Origin: Eonycteris spelaea
Taxonomy: Eukaryota; Chordata; Mammalia; Chiroptera; Pteropodidae
Assembly: GCA_003508835.1 (NCBI GenBank)
Contig: PUFA01000072.1
Location: 6,546,501 to 6,610,500 of the forward strand
Direction of reading: 5' to 3'
Length of the DNA stretch: 64,000 bases
In this document: positions 31,979 through 43,760 of the stretch, one piece after another
Position numbering within the stretch: position 1 is the first letter of the stretch
How the letters are laid out: each line of letters begins with the position of its first letter
Translations under genes and position numbers: made by a program
Notes under the pieces: model-generated
The model's database searches: none
What the model was told of the DNA's origin: nothing
What the model saw: only the letters and a program-made list of their open reading frames with translations

Positions 31979-34059
31979 TCTTAAATGAGTTTACCAGTAG
32001 TCTGCAATCCTGAACCTCCTTACCAAGCAGGAAATGCAGACACACTTGCCAAAGAATTTGTGTTCTTTTGGAGATGGGCCCTAATGATAAAAAGAGCTCT
32101 CCCTCCCCAAACACACAAAACTCCCCACACCATCTGTTTTTACATACATACATCTTTACATGTTTGCTGTATTTATATGTTTACCAATTGTCTAAATTAA
32201 AATGTGCTCATTGCTTTCTCTCCTCCGGCAACCTACGGCCTGTCAGTCTTGAGCTATGAAATATGGGCGCCCGGCTTCAGCCTAAAAGGAGGCGTTGGGG
32301 TGGAAGCGAGGCTAAGCCTAGAACTCGGGTCTCCTCGCACAGTCGTTACCTGCTTGTGGGAGTCACGCTGTCCTTCTTCCCTAAGATATCCTGGGTCTCC
32401 CAGGCATGCCTTCAGACCAGCTGGGCCTTTCCACCAGAAGACTGGCTGTCTGAAGGTGCTCAGAGGAGACCCCAGAGAGCCTAATACATAGGCATCTGAG
32501 ACTTCAGGACCAGCAGCAAACTCTCACTTTAAAGGGGTGCTGTGGGGAGTGACAAAACGCAGAAACTGCAGACACTGCCGACCCAACGGGGTCACGTGAC
32601 GAGCAGTCACGTGGGTGACCGGGGCCACCTCTCACATAGCCGACAGTGGGAGGAAGTAGCAGTCTCACCTTATGAAACACCAGGTCAGAACCCAAGGCTT
32701 TTAGATACACGCCAAGCAGCCAGGAGACGGCAACTCCATCTTTTTGGTTAAGAAAGGTGTCCCTATAATTATTCATCTCTGTAACAACGACAACGCATCG
32801 ACAAAACTCACGATCCGCTTACATTTTCTTCCACCTAAAAATAATGCCTTGTCATCCCACACCTCTGTTTACAACTGTAAGTTTGCGAGATCAATAACCG
32901 GGTGGAATGTGAAATGAAAATCCTTTTGTTTCCCTTCTACAAAGGTAGCCAAGTAGAAACCAGAACCAATAAGAACGCAGGACGCCGGAGAGCCAGCCCG
33001 CTGCCCGATGGCGGGCCTGGGTCAATCCGCCATGCAGGCCCTCCCCACCCCACCCCGCTCCCATCTTGAAGATGTCAACTCGAATGCTGACTGGGCATCT
33101 GTGGGACAGATGCCATGCGGGGAGCCGGGACTTCATCGGTGACAGAGCCGACACAGCCTCCGTTCATGTCACTTGCTTATATTCCACACAGGGACACAGG
33201 TCGTGCACAAGGAAACACAAACACTCGCTCGTGAATCATAAAACTCCTGCGAAGACAGACAGAAGAATGATACGGGGGTGAGACGTGAGTGACGGTGACA
33301 GCAAAGTCCCTTCCAAGGAAACGAGGTTCGGCTGATAAGCTGAGATGAAGTCAGCCGCACGAGTTGACACAGGGCACTGCTGCCTTCCGGCTGTACCCCA
33401 GGCCTAAGCGGGGTGGGCCCCAGCACCAAGGCTACCTTGCAGAGAGCTGAGATTCTGAAACAGTTAAAACCAAAATTACGAGACTTGAGAGAAGACAAGA
33501 CCTGAGGCTACAAGCCAGGGAGGGGAGCACTGGCCTTCACGGACTGCGGACATGACCTTGAGGCTGAGGTGAGACACTCTGAGGGTCCTTGGGAGCAGTT
33601 CCTCTTTCTGGCGCTCCCCGCGCCACTGAGGAGAATGACAACATGTTTTGAAGGGACCGAACAGAACCATGAGGTTTTGGTCCTTCTGGCCCACTGGGTT
33701 TGGGTCGGTATTGATGAGGGCCTCAGGCGTGACCACTCAACATTTTATCACGATCAATGAAGCTTGGTTAAAATTTTAAAGAATTAAATACGGGCTTCCT
33801 GATTCCTAGTCCCTCGCTGGGATCAACAACCCACGGCCAACCTGGAAAGTCCCTAGGCCACTAGGTCCCTGGGGCTCGAAGTCTCTTCCGGCCCCACCCA
33901 CCATGGAAAAGTACTGGCATCTCAAGCCCGAGTTTCTTCTAGGGGGTCCCTGCTGGGGACACGTCTGTGCTGCCCCCACCCACCTCACTGGGCAGAGCCC
34001 TAACCTCCCCTTCTGGCCCAGCAGTCAAGCGTGGCCAGGGGCCAGGAAAGATGCCTTGA
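31979..34059. other. Unassigned sequence
   Basis: No gene or confident repeat. Contents are a TACATA-rich patch (32141-32190), a paired CACGTG site (32591-32616, listed separately), and AT-rich DNA at 33735-33790. Frames on both strands are short and unrecognised. Confidence 0.35.
32591..32616. promoter_or_regulatory. Paired E-box/CLEAR-type sites
   Basis: A perfect palindrome GTCACGTGAC lies at 32591-32600. Sixteen bases further (start to start of the CACGTG cores) lies AGTCACGTGG. GTCACGTGAC is the optimal site for MiT/TFE and USF-type bHLH-zip factors. Binding is not shown by sequence. Confidence 0.35.
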
Positions 34060-34270
34060 AAAGCAGTGAGCGCCTCAGACGCGATGGCTCGCAGCCCCAC
34101 GGGAACACCGCCCAGGGAGGGACGCGAACGTGAGGCTCTGGTGCGCGAGGAAAGGCGCGACGGCAGAGGGTCAAGCCCCAGGGGACACGCGGCCATCCCG
34201 AATGGGAAGCACGGCCTGGTTAGGCCGAGGTGGGTGGTGGTGGGGCAGGGGTGGACGCTAGGACCTCGTG
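34060..34270. promoter_or_regulatory. Short CpG-dense block
   Basis: About 19 CpG in 170 bases, observed/expected at or above 1. Long frames are open on both strands (plus 34066-34680; minus 33939-34610) and are unrecognised. Confidence 0.35.
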
Positions 34271-34755
34271 CCTCTTTTCCTAAGATGACACACCTGACTG
34301 GCCAGGGCACACCTGCGCTGGGGCCGGCCAAGCTCTCCAACAGTCGCTCACTGTTCCCTGAGCAGAGGCCTGGCAGCCACGCTCCCGCAGACAGGGGGGT
34401 TCCCCCCTTTCGGTGGGCCACACCTTCCCCGGGCACATACTCCCTCCGTCCCAGGGTTTCGTCCAAGCCCCAGGCTCTGACCACAAAAAGTGCCCTTTTC
34501 TTTGGCGGGCTCACCTCAGACGTGAGGTGCCAGCGAGCCAAACCGCCGGCGAGTAGGACATCCCCAGCACATTTCTTACTAGTCAGAGGGTCCGTGGCTG
34601 GCGGCCACAAACGGCTCGTCCTCCCCCGTCCTGGGGCCCCCCAGAATCGCTGTTGGCTTCTTCAGGGTTCTCCTGGCTGACCCGAAGCAAGTCAGGCAAA
34701 CCTGTCACGGGAGCTCAGGACTGCCACACCCGCTCCAATATCTCTGTCGAAATGC

Positions 34756-34777
34756 AAAAAAATATATATATATAATA
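34756..34777. repeat. A run and (TA)n microsatellite
   Basis: Seven A followed by about six TA units. Confidence 0.9.
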
Positions 34778-36100
34778 ACAATGGCAACAGCCTTTCCAGT
34801 GAGGGGGGAGACCAGGCTCCATCCAAACACTCTAATGTGCTTTTCGGGGGCTCCCCCCAACGGTGAGATAACGGGACCCTTTTCAAGACATTTTAGAAAA
34901 TTTCTTGTTCTTTTTAAAAACATGATTATTTTGGTGGGTGGGGGGAGGGTCACACAAAACCTGCTTGTGAAAGGAAAAAGAAAGTGCCAGCCCTGTTTGA
35001 CAGACATCAGATTTATGACCATTTTTAAAGCCTCAAGGACGTCACAAGAACTGGCCCACCCACCATCCGGCCCCAGTGGTAAACACGGCTGGGCGCTCAT
35101 TCCCGCTCTCCCCCTATCGGGCCTGTGGTCCTCCACCTCTGAATGGCCCTTGTTTGCCTCCCCTGGTCTCCGGTGGGCTAAAACGATGCCTGGCCGTGTG
35201 TCTACGGAGACTCCAGCATGGCGCATTCCAGGCTGAACCTCCAAGGCAAACAGGGCCCGCTCACGCCTTCGCTGTCTGCCACAGATGTTCGTAAACACCG
35301 CTGGGGTTTATGGGCTGTCCATCCGCGTCTCCAACCACTTTATACCCGACAAGTCAGGAGATGGTTTTGTTTTCCCTACCCCTCCCCTTAACATACAAAC
35401 TCAGTAAACTGTTGTCAGGCTTGGCGACCAATTTATGCATTTTGGCCTCCAGATGTGGCTGGAAATAAAAGTCAACACAGGGCGTGAGCAACGGCACTTT
35501 AGGTTTGTGCCCTGTGAGGCTGAATCTGCAAAAACTCAGGCTGAAGGAGACGTGTTTGCCCTTTTCAAGGAGACACCAAGAGGTAGTTTTCCTAAAGGTA
35601 GGGATGCTTTTCAGAGCAGGAAACAGATGCCAAGGCCCCCTGGGAAATTTGGGGTAAGGGTTAGAAGGCAGAGATTCAGACCTCTGTCCCGAGTAATTCG
35701 TAGCCCAACCACACTCTGGCCTGGCGGGTCGTGTCAGAGCCCTCCAAGGACTCTGGCTGGGGACATGAGCCTGCTGGGGGGGAGTCTTCAGGGCAGAAGA
35801 ACTGAAAACAATTCCTATCGCGAGATCAACTTTGTGGGTATCATTTATCCAGAAAGAAGAGACAGGGAGGTGTTCAGGAAAGAAGCAAAGAATCGAGTGT
35901 AGACTGATAGGCCTGTCTCTTTCTTCCCAAGGCGAACCAATAGGTTTTATTTAATTTTGTAGGTCAGAAAACTCCAGGGCCTCGAGTGACTTTCAAATCA
36001 GAAGTCCAGCTTGCCTGTCCACAGCGAGAGGGACGGCAGAAAAACACGCACATCTGAGAAGTGCTGTGTTAGAACTCGGCATTCCTTACACATCTTCTTC

Positions 36101-36135
36101 AGAAGAAGAAGAGAGAGAGTGAGAGAGAGAGAGGG
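36101..36135. repeat. GA-rich simple repeat
   Basis: AGAAGAAGAAGAGAGAGAGTGAGAGAGAGAGAGG-type tract. Confidence 0.85.
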
Positions 36136-37489
36136 TGAAATGGCGCATGTCTTTTTGGAATATATTTGCTTTAGCAAAGTAATAAAACAAAAATTCGCAA
36201 GGCAAAGGTTTTCTTGGTAACAATTCAGTGGAAACGTGTGTGAAGTCGTGACCAGCCACACATACTGAAGATGTTTCCCCTGGACACGGCTTGGCAAGGG
36301 GAGGACGACAGCCTGGACATGTGCATTAACAAGCGGGCGGCGGTCATGACCATCCACCTTTGTGCAGCCCCAGGGGAGAGGCCGATAAACCATCTCCAAA
36401 CACTGCGCAGCATAACCACGTGTGCATGCACACTGGTCGGGTGACCGGTGGGAAGCGCTGCTCTGGGGAGGACATGAGTTAGCTATCCACTTATATTAAC
36501 AGAAAATGGTTTGGGTTTTACAGGTTCGGATTTTACCTCTTCTTTTGTTTTTTAAATGAAGCTTTAAGACGAGCCTGAAAGATTCCTTTCTCTGGATAAG
36601 AAATCACAGAATCATCCAATTGTATCCTCGAGAGAAGACTCATGACTTTCAATTGTCTGCCTCTGTACTTTGAGGCTTGGGCGGGCGCACAGGGCATGCA
36701 GTTAGTTGGCTTTATTTACCCTGAAGTGTGCTTTAATATTGAGGGGGCAGAGGGATTAGCTGATGAGACAGAAAGAGAAGAGATGTAAAGATTTGATATA
36801 AAAGATCTGGATTTCTAGATGGTCTTGAAAAAAAAAAAACGAGCTCTAGCAAGCCCACACCATGTCCTCCAGAGGGACAAGCAGCCGCCTCTTTGCAGCC
36901 AAGCGTGTGCCCTCAAGTCTCCTGCAGCCTGCACCATGCCACGTGGCCAGCCATAGCTTTCAATATCAGTTACTTCCCGGCCTCTGTAGACATTTGAGTT
37001 TATAACTCCTGATAAAAAAAATCATCTCCACAACACGATTCTTATGTGATCTCTCTTATGAGAATGTCAAAGATAAAGGCAGATCCCCTAAGCCCTCCTA
37101 CCTGCATAGAAATAACGCGGCCTCGTGAAAAGAGGCTCGAGGGTAAGACAGGACTTACCATCGATGATTGGCGCCCTTAGATTTCCCAGTGCCAACCTGT
37201 GGAACTTTGAGCGCTGTGACACTCCGAAGTCCCTAACGTGATGCGATCTGAGCAGATGTGCCTCGGAGCCTTGCGTTATCGATGTCACCTAACGGCAGCA
37301 CGAAGGGACCCAAGAGAACATTCAAGAGACGCAAGTCATCCCACCCAACGTCAGAGCTACTGTTACATAGTGATCACAACATTAATGTGTTCTCAAGGGG
37401 CTTATGGTCTTCTCAAAGGCTTACAGTAAATGTGAGTTTGTGTAAGGACACATGAGCCAGGTTGAAGGCATTCCCATTGGCCAAATCTG

Positions 37490-38405
37490 GGACATTTTAA
37501 GCACCAAAATAATTGGTAAAGGAGCGAATTATAAACCATTGAATAATTGGGAAGTCAAGAGTCCATGTCGATAGTGAATGAAAAGATTTATAAATAAACA
37601 GGAGAGAGGGAGGTCTCTTGCTAACAGTAGAATGCCAAGAACCAGATGATAAATGTTGAGGGAGCACAGGAGTTGGAAAATCATTTGCAATTGTCATGGT
37701 AACGATTGGATCAGGCAAGAATCACCATTCTTTTAACTACCATAATTCGAGGAGGAAATTTTGATGAGGATCTTTGTATGACCTCAAAGTATCTCACTAA
37801 CGGACTGCTCATTGGTTGCATGAGTGAAAAAAAAACCCCACAATAATTATACATTGGAGAAATCAGACAACACCTTACGTGGGTGGCTAAAATGAACATC
37901 ATCAATCATATGTAGATGGACACTGGGCACCTCCAGACATGACATGCTGTGAAAGACACCGTATCACCTATCCAGTCCTCAAGTGAACCACCAGGAAACT
38001 TCAGACACAAAATAAGGAATTTGCTATTAACAAAATGAAGGAGGGGGAGAGACTGTGTTCTTGAAAATTGTCCAGGTAATAAAAAACAAACAAACAAACA
38101 AACAAAACAAAAAACAGAAAGGCTGTGGAAAAGTTCCAGATTAAAGGAGGCCAAAGAGACAATCGAACTGTGGTTATATAAGAGGATGTCCAGCTTAGAG
38201 AATACACACTATGTTTTAGAGGTAAAGGCCCAAGGTGTAAGTAACTTGCCCTCAGGTGGTTTAGAAAAAAAAATTACAGAGATAAAGTAAATGATAAAGC
38301 AAATGGGATAAAATGTTAAGAACAGGTGAATCTCGGTAAACTGTGCCTGAGTATTTCTCATGTTTATAGAATATTTGGATTATTTTCAAATTAAAAGTTA
38401 AAAAT
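37490..38405 (+). mobile_element. Old L1 LINE, 3' untranslated region
   Basis: The right part follows the 3' end of an old mammalian L1: 'ccaggaaacttcagacacaaaataagg', 'gagactgtgttcttgaaaattgtccagg', an AAAC-rich stretch, 'aagttccagattaaaggaggccaaagagaca', 'gtggttatataagaggatgtcc', and an end 'ttcaaattaaaagttaaaaatg'. The normal segment between 'gagacaatcgaac' and 'tgtggttatataag' is missing, so the copy carries an internal deletion. The left limit is uncertain. No ORF2 remains are recognised. Confidence 0.7.
38079..38116. repeat. (AAAC)n simple repeat within L1
   Basis: About six CAAA units flanked by A-rich DNA. Confidence 0.9.
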
Positions 38406-39439
38406 GTGTGGGCATGTGCACATGCGTATATAAAAGCGACATTGCACACGAGCCCATCTGAAGCACAGATCTGTGGGACAAGCCATTTGGAGGGATGAAC
38501 ACCGTGGGCTGAAGACGTTGGAAAGGTTTAATGGGAGTCTCAGAGACAGGTGACTCTTAGAGTGACGAAGGCGGGGCTTTCTAGAGAACATAACAATAGG
38601 TGCCAAGATCAAGCCACTAGAATCTAAGTGCCCCCTCGGGGAGTTGGGGGGAGCTGCCCAGAAGGGACCAAACATGTCACAAAGGAGAGGACTCGAAGCC
38701 TGGAGAGACGGAGCCTCTGGTGGGCCTAGATGGTCAGCTAAGGAGCTTATTTTCAGGATGCAGTCTACTGTCCAAGCAGGAAGGCTTTCAATGGAGGTGG
38801 CATATGCAAAAAAAAAAAAAAAAAAAAAAGTGCTTAATCTTCTAGGACGTAAGACAGACTCAAGGGACCGCCAAAGTCTAGGATGGTAGTCACCAAGCGG
38901 CCACAAAATTAGCATCAGGGTCCCAGACAGAAGCATGCTAAGAACTGCTAAAAGACTGAATACGTCATGTCTTAACTAACATGTTGCATCTTCTAAACAT
39001 TAAGTAGATAAAACACCAAACCTTTAGTCAGTAGGAGTCTGTGAAAAAAGGTTCATTATTAAAATGGATTTTCACGTTCGAACAGGATGAGAAGCTCTGG
39101 GGATGAGCCATCGATCTCCTGTCCGGGGCAGCGTCATGGAGAACGGAGAAAAAGAGGAAGTGTGGCCCAGAAGTGGTGTACAAGACGGGGGAACGATACC
39201 TCTAGTCCAATTCTAACACGTCTGTGAACGAGAACAGAGCCTCACACATAATAACCTTTGTTTTTCAAAAGCCGACTAAATTACAGTGATGAGCCGAATG
39301 ACAACCAACAGGTAAAGAGAGAATAATCTTAGTGTCGAGGTCCAGACGAATTATTTTACAGAAACGAGGAGAGCAAGAGCAGAGCACAGCCTGGAGGCAA
39401 GATGTTGGACTTCAAGGGCACTGAAGACGGTCACGGGAT
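38406..39439. other. Repeat-like sequence, unassigned
   Basis: The style (many GGAG/GAAG words, low CpG, a 22-base A run at 38808-38829) is that of an old interspersed element, but I cannot name one. No gene. Confidence 0.35.
38808..38829. repeat. A22 homopolymer
   Basis: Uninterrupted A run, the longest in the window. It is not preceded by a recognisable SINE, so it is not explained as a SINE tail. Confidence 0.95.
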
Positions 39440-39613
39440 GGGGAGCATGGCAGGGACTGCAGTCAGCACTGACACGCTGGCTAGGTGGAAACCAGAGGAG
39501 AGGAGGAGAAATTAGGGGATCGTTTTCCTAACCATATAAATGTCTAACCGATGTACTGTATCCTTGAAACTAATTAAAAGAAACTAATTAATTGAAAAGA
39601 GAGAGAGAGAGAT
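39440..39613 (+). mobile_element. L1 LINE, extreme 3' end
   Basis: The phrase 'tataaatgtctaaccgatgtactgtatccttgaaactaattaa' is the very end of an L1 3' UTR of the type seen again at 45640-45925. An A/GA-rich tail follows. The left limit is uncertain. Confidence 0.55.
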
Positions 39614-40944
39614 ACACAAGGCTGAAGAAATCTCCAGATGACAGATGCAAGTTTGGGAGTCGTTCTTTTTCATTTGTTTTGTGTGGTTTTGTTTCGATGA
39701 GGGGTGTGGCCAAAACCATGGCTGTGGACTGGACTTGAAAGACCGGTGAAGCTCATCCCGGTGAGCAGAAGGTAGGTTGGGAGGGAGTCCGTGGGTGGTC
39801 AATATGGAATAGTCAAGAGTGAATTCAGGGAGGAAGAACTGGGAAAAGGCAGCTAGATCTGAAAGTGGTTTGGAAGGGAGTGGTGAAAAGCTGGAGTCGG
39901 ATCCAACAGGAAGGGATGGGTGAGCTGTTAAAATAAGGTACGGGATTCACAGGCATCTCCACCTCTGTGTAAGGGGGAAAAATCAAGCTTCAGTGTCCAA
40001 GACAGTTTTAAGCTAAGAAAGGTCCTTGTGCATGTCCCTGGACAGCGGGCAGGAGAGAGAACTAGAGAAAACAGAGGGCCTGATCATTTACGTCCATTTT
40101 CCCAGTTGCAGGAATGATTCTTTGGGCTCGGCTGGAGAAAGGATCGCAATGCAGGACGTGGGCAAGAAAGAAGCTCGGTGCCTGATCGGTGCCTGGGGAG
40201 GGAGAGGCGACTTCAATGTCAAGAATGGACTGAAGAGGGCCAAGGTGAAGATGAGCTAAGTGGGATGAGGGAAGCCGAGCGCAGAGGGGCTGGGGAGAGA
40301 GGCTGGAGGAGGTGCCTGCACAGGACAACAAGGACAGGGAGGACGCCAGGTCCTGCGCCTCGACAGGGGTATTTTTATCCCAGTGGGAGCCCCCGTCCTT
40401 GTCTTCATCCCACTCCACCTGCAGATCATTTACCTGGTTTAGTTAGAAACCATGGTAACAGGAAGCCTGAAGAAATGGTTGAAACCCTAGGAGGACATGG
40501 TGCCGCATGGGACCTTACTTCTGTTTTCTGGGGAACTGGATCCTTTAGCAACAAAGGGTGAGATGACAAGCAGGCCACTACTGGCCGTTCTGACAACCGG
40601 ATCTGACCTTTATGGGGCAGACGAGCTGCCTGCGGCAGTGGCCAGGCTGTGGGCCGGGGACAACGGAAGGCTGGGTTCCCAATGTTACGCCAGCTCTGGG
40701 GGCTCTGTGCTAGGAGCACCCTCTCCCTCCCGCCAGCTCGGCCTCACCCCGAGCCTGCTTCCACGGTCCTTCTTCACATCCTCTGAGTACCGAGTGATCA
40801 AGTTCATCAAAGGATGCGGGAGAAACGTGGTAGACCCTGCTGCTGCTCTTGGGTCTCGGCGAGTGGCTGTTTGCTCTGCATTCCTGCCCCATCCATACTC
40901 GGAGCTTCATACGCACAAGACGGCACTGACAGGTGCTAGGGGAT
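39614..40944. other. Unassigned sequence
   Basis: From 39640 to 40260 the sequence is purine-rich and repeat-like but unnamed. From 40300 onward it is GC-richer and unique-looking. No gene is recognised. Confidence 0.35.
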
Positions 40945-41272
40945 GCACGCTGTGCCCCCCCCCAAATTCACATGCTGAAACCCTGATTCACAGTACAATG
41001 GCATCTGGAGACAGGAATTAGGAGTAACTAGGCCGCGAGGGTGGGCTCTCGTGAGAGTTTGCTTTCTCCACCTTCCCCCTGACCCCTTCCCCCAGGTGAG
41101 AATATGAGAAGCCAGCCACGAAGAGAGACTTCGCCGAGCACTTGACCCTACTGGCGTCCTGACCTTGGACTCCCAGCCTCCAGAACACCGAGAAATAAGT
41201 GTCTGCCACGCGAGCTCCCGCCAGCCTATGCGATTTTGTTACCGCAGCCCGAGCTGCCTAACGCAGAAGGTA
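40945..41272 (+). mobile_element. MaLR LTR (MLT1-like)
   Basis: Starts 'gctgtgccccccccccaaattcacatgctgaaaccctgattcacagtac', continues 'gaattaggagtaactaggccgcgagggtgggctctcgtgag', 'ctggcgtcctgaccttggactcccagcctccagaacaccgagaaataagtgtctg' and ends 'gattttgttaccgcagcccgagctgcctaac'. The order and both ends match an MLT1-type LTR. The interior carries unusually many CpG. Confidence 0.8.
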
Positions 41273-42035
41273 ACGGCTTTAGACGAACCCCCGCTGTGAG
41301 CCGGGGTGTCCACGCTTCCATGAACAGGACTTACAGCGACCCATGAAGTCCCATGCCTGACGCCAGCCCCACACGGTCTCTGTGCCATGAGAAGTTCATT
41401 CGACCCGAGCCTGGTGGTTATTGCCAGCATGAAAACACGCACTCACTCTCCCCGCTCCTGCTCTGACGTGAAGCTCACTTTCTGCCTTGATTTATTCGAC
41501 CCCGTGGTGGACAGTATTTAAAGGCCAGCAGCTCAGGCCACTACATGTCTCCAACTGGGTCGCCTCCCCAGCGGCCTGCAGTGACCCATGGGCAGGTATA
41601 AAAGTTTCTTGAATCCTGAAGATTTTTCTTTTCTTTTTTTTTTTTTTAACCCTTGGTAAATGGTATGAAATGGCCTGCTGGCACCCCGTAGCTGCTTCTC
41701 CCTGACACCCCACCGTAGCTTTCTTCCTGGCCAGATCCAGGAGCGTCTGGGATGAGCGCAGAGGAAATGCCCCAGTGCCCACAGGCACCCAGAGGCTGCT
41801 TGCGCCATGGTGGTCCTTGTCGAAGTGGTCACGGCCGGCGGCCAGACACCCTTGGTCCTTATGGCTCTGGCCCTGCTGACCACAGACGTCTTCAAACAGA
41901 GCCCGTGAAAAGAAGCATTGCTTCAGCTCCACCCTCACCACCATCCTGGGACGACAGGGCCCACAAGGAAAATATTTTCTCAAAGTAACTCGCTGGGTTG
42001 GGGAACGGGGGGGGGTCATTACCTGCCATAAGAGA

Positions 42036-42083
<48 letters not shown>

Positions 42084-42904
42084 GGAAAAGCATGTCGCTG
42101 GCCCTGTAAGAACTGCCTACGTAGAATAAGGGGGGAAAAATGTCACCCTCTCTTTCCAGACCTGCCTGAATTTGAGGTTTGGCTCCAATGCCAAGACAGG
42201 GCTGGCCAAGAGAAAGGTGTGGCTCAGTGAAGGACGTGTCCAGGAGTCCAGCAACCAACTATAAACTTGACTCTCAACCCTAACCTCGCCTAACTCCCCG
42301 CCGGGACGCCGGTGACTCACCTCACCTCTCCTGCCTTGGTGGCACCATCCAGGAACACTGCAGGGCTCTTGACCTCACTGGGGAGCAGGGAGATTAGCTC
42401 ATGTTTATAAGGCGCTTTGAAGATGAAAAAGCCTGTGCCTAACGGGGACTATTATTATTATAACTACCTGTGAAAAAAGAGAAAAAAGATTCCCATCTGT
42501 GCCTAATGACCGCTCCCAGCGCCCACGGAGCCAGGGGTGCAAGGGAGTCAGACGGCGTTTCCCAAGTTTGGGACGAGGAATGTGACAGGGTGCCTGGGTT
42601 TGCGTCGGCTGGTGGGCAGATGGCACACAATAGCCCCGGATCACCTCCCCTTTTAATCCTACTGATGACATTTAAGGAGAAAGGCTCGGTTTGCTGTGGC
42701 CATGCCTGTGCCATCTCTCCATGTGCTAATTTCTCTTCAGTATAAGGAGAAACACAACCTCAAGCCCAGAGGCTCAGCGGCAATAGTATCTACCTAGAAT
42801 TTATCAACATGATTTTCATGGCATTGTGCTCAGTCATTTTATGTTTACTTTGTACGGGAAATGAGACCTGTTCACTAAATTTTGTTTTAAAATAATGTTT
42901 CTTT
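41273..42904. other. Unassigned sequence with simple repeats
   Basis: A T-rich run lies at 41627-41648, a G8 run near 42008-42015 and an ATT array at 42036-42082. The phrase 'gctcatgtttataaggcgctttgaagatgaaaaagc' (42399-42434) resembles an old core-type repeat but is too short to name. No gene. Confidence 0.35.
42036..42082. repeat. (ATT)n microsatellite
   Basis: Fifteen uninterrupted ATT units plus a partial one, a candidate polymorphic marker. Confidence 0.97.
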
Positions 42905-43125
42905 AAACCAGAGTTTATCCACCTCAGCACTACGGGCATTGTGAGCTGGATCATTCTTCGTGGCGGGGACTGTCCTGGGCATCACAACACGTTTAGCGGC
43001 ATCCTGGGCCTCATCCAGACACCAGATGCTGGTAGCATCCCTCTACCCCAGCGATGACGGCCAAAAATGTCTCCAGACACTGCCCACTGTTCCAGGGGGC
43101 CAACCAACCCCCTTCCTCTGTGGGG
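42905..43125 (-). mobile_element. MER20 hAT relic
   Basis: Full-length reverse copy: 'gtttatccacctcagcactacgggcattgtgagctggatcattcttcgtgg', 'tgtcctgggcatcacaacacgtttagcggcatcctgg', 'ccagatgctggtagcatcc', 'atgacggccaaaaatgtctccagacactgccc'. The terminal repeats are eroded. Confidence 0.85.
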
Positions 43126-43479
43126 AAGGGATGCTTTTAAAGTAATCCGCTTAAAAGAAAAAAAAAAACTTAAATAAATTTAAAGAGTAAAGCTTGGACT
43201 AAAATGGCTCCAGTTGAGGAAAACCTGTGACAGAGAAGTAACCGTCGCCCGCGTCTGCTCCAGGTCTGGACGGCTGTTGAAGGCCCCGAGGGCAGGCCTT
43301 GCTTCTGGGCCCCTCGCATGCAAATGCCATCGTTCCCCAGATCTCTGTTTCTGTGCTGACTGAAGGGCAAGAGTTTCAATCATTTATTTCTGAGTCACAG
43401 ACAAGAATGTTTAGAAACCATTTCTGTTTCTGGCCTTTTCCTGGGAGTCCCGCCTCGCTTATCAGACCCCCAGACCTCA

Positions 43480-43760
43480 GCGAGTGGACACCTGCGTCCA
43501 CAACGGGCCTAACGGCCTAGAAGCCAGAAAAAGCACGAGATCAGGACGCTCGCTGGGAAGCGTGGGCAGAGCCCACTCAGAAACGTTTGGGGATCCCGGA
43601 AGGGTCTTACGAGATCTCCGAGTTCTTGCTTCCAAAGGAGGAACCGACAGCCGGAAAGAAGTGACGCAGCATGTGTCCCCAGACGGATCCCGTCGGTGAC
43701 CGGCCCGGGGCGCGAGGCCTCGCCCACTGCTGGCGCTCTCCAGGCCGGCACAGTGCACGG
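43480..43760. promoter_or_regulatory. CpG-dense block
   Basis: CpG are frequent, especially in 43660-43740 (GACCGGCCCGGGGCGCGAGG). No repeat or exon is recognised. Frames are open on both strands (plus 43484-43699; minus 43477-43806). Confidence 0.35.

Larger units (their letters stand above)
34271..37489. other. Unassigned sequence
   Basis: Holds a TA microsatellite (34756-34777), a GA-rich tract (36101-36135) and a weak reverse MIR-like phrase at 35940-36015. AT-rich CpG-poor parts at 36480-36840 and 36950-37090 may be conserved. The plus frame at 35435-35902 (155 codons) is not recognised. No gene. Confidence 0.35.

Noticed and set aside
33939..34680. Two overlapping antisense frames of 204 and 223 codons
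   Set aside because: GC-rich, CpG-dense DNA is poor in stop codons on both strands; no domain, no family and no splice structure is recognised.
38808..38829. A22 run as a processed-pseudogene or SINE tail
   Set aside because: No recognisable SINE body or gene-like sequence precedes it, and no target-site duplication is evident by eye.
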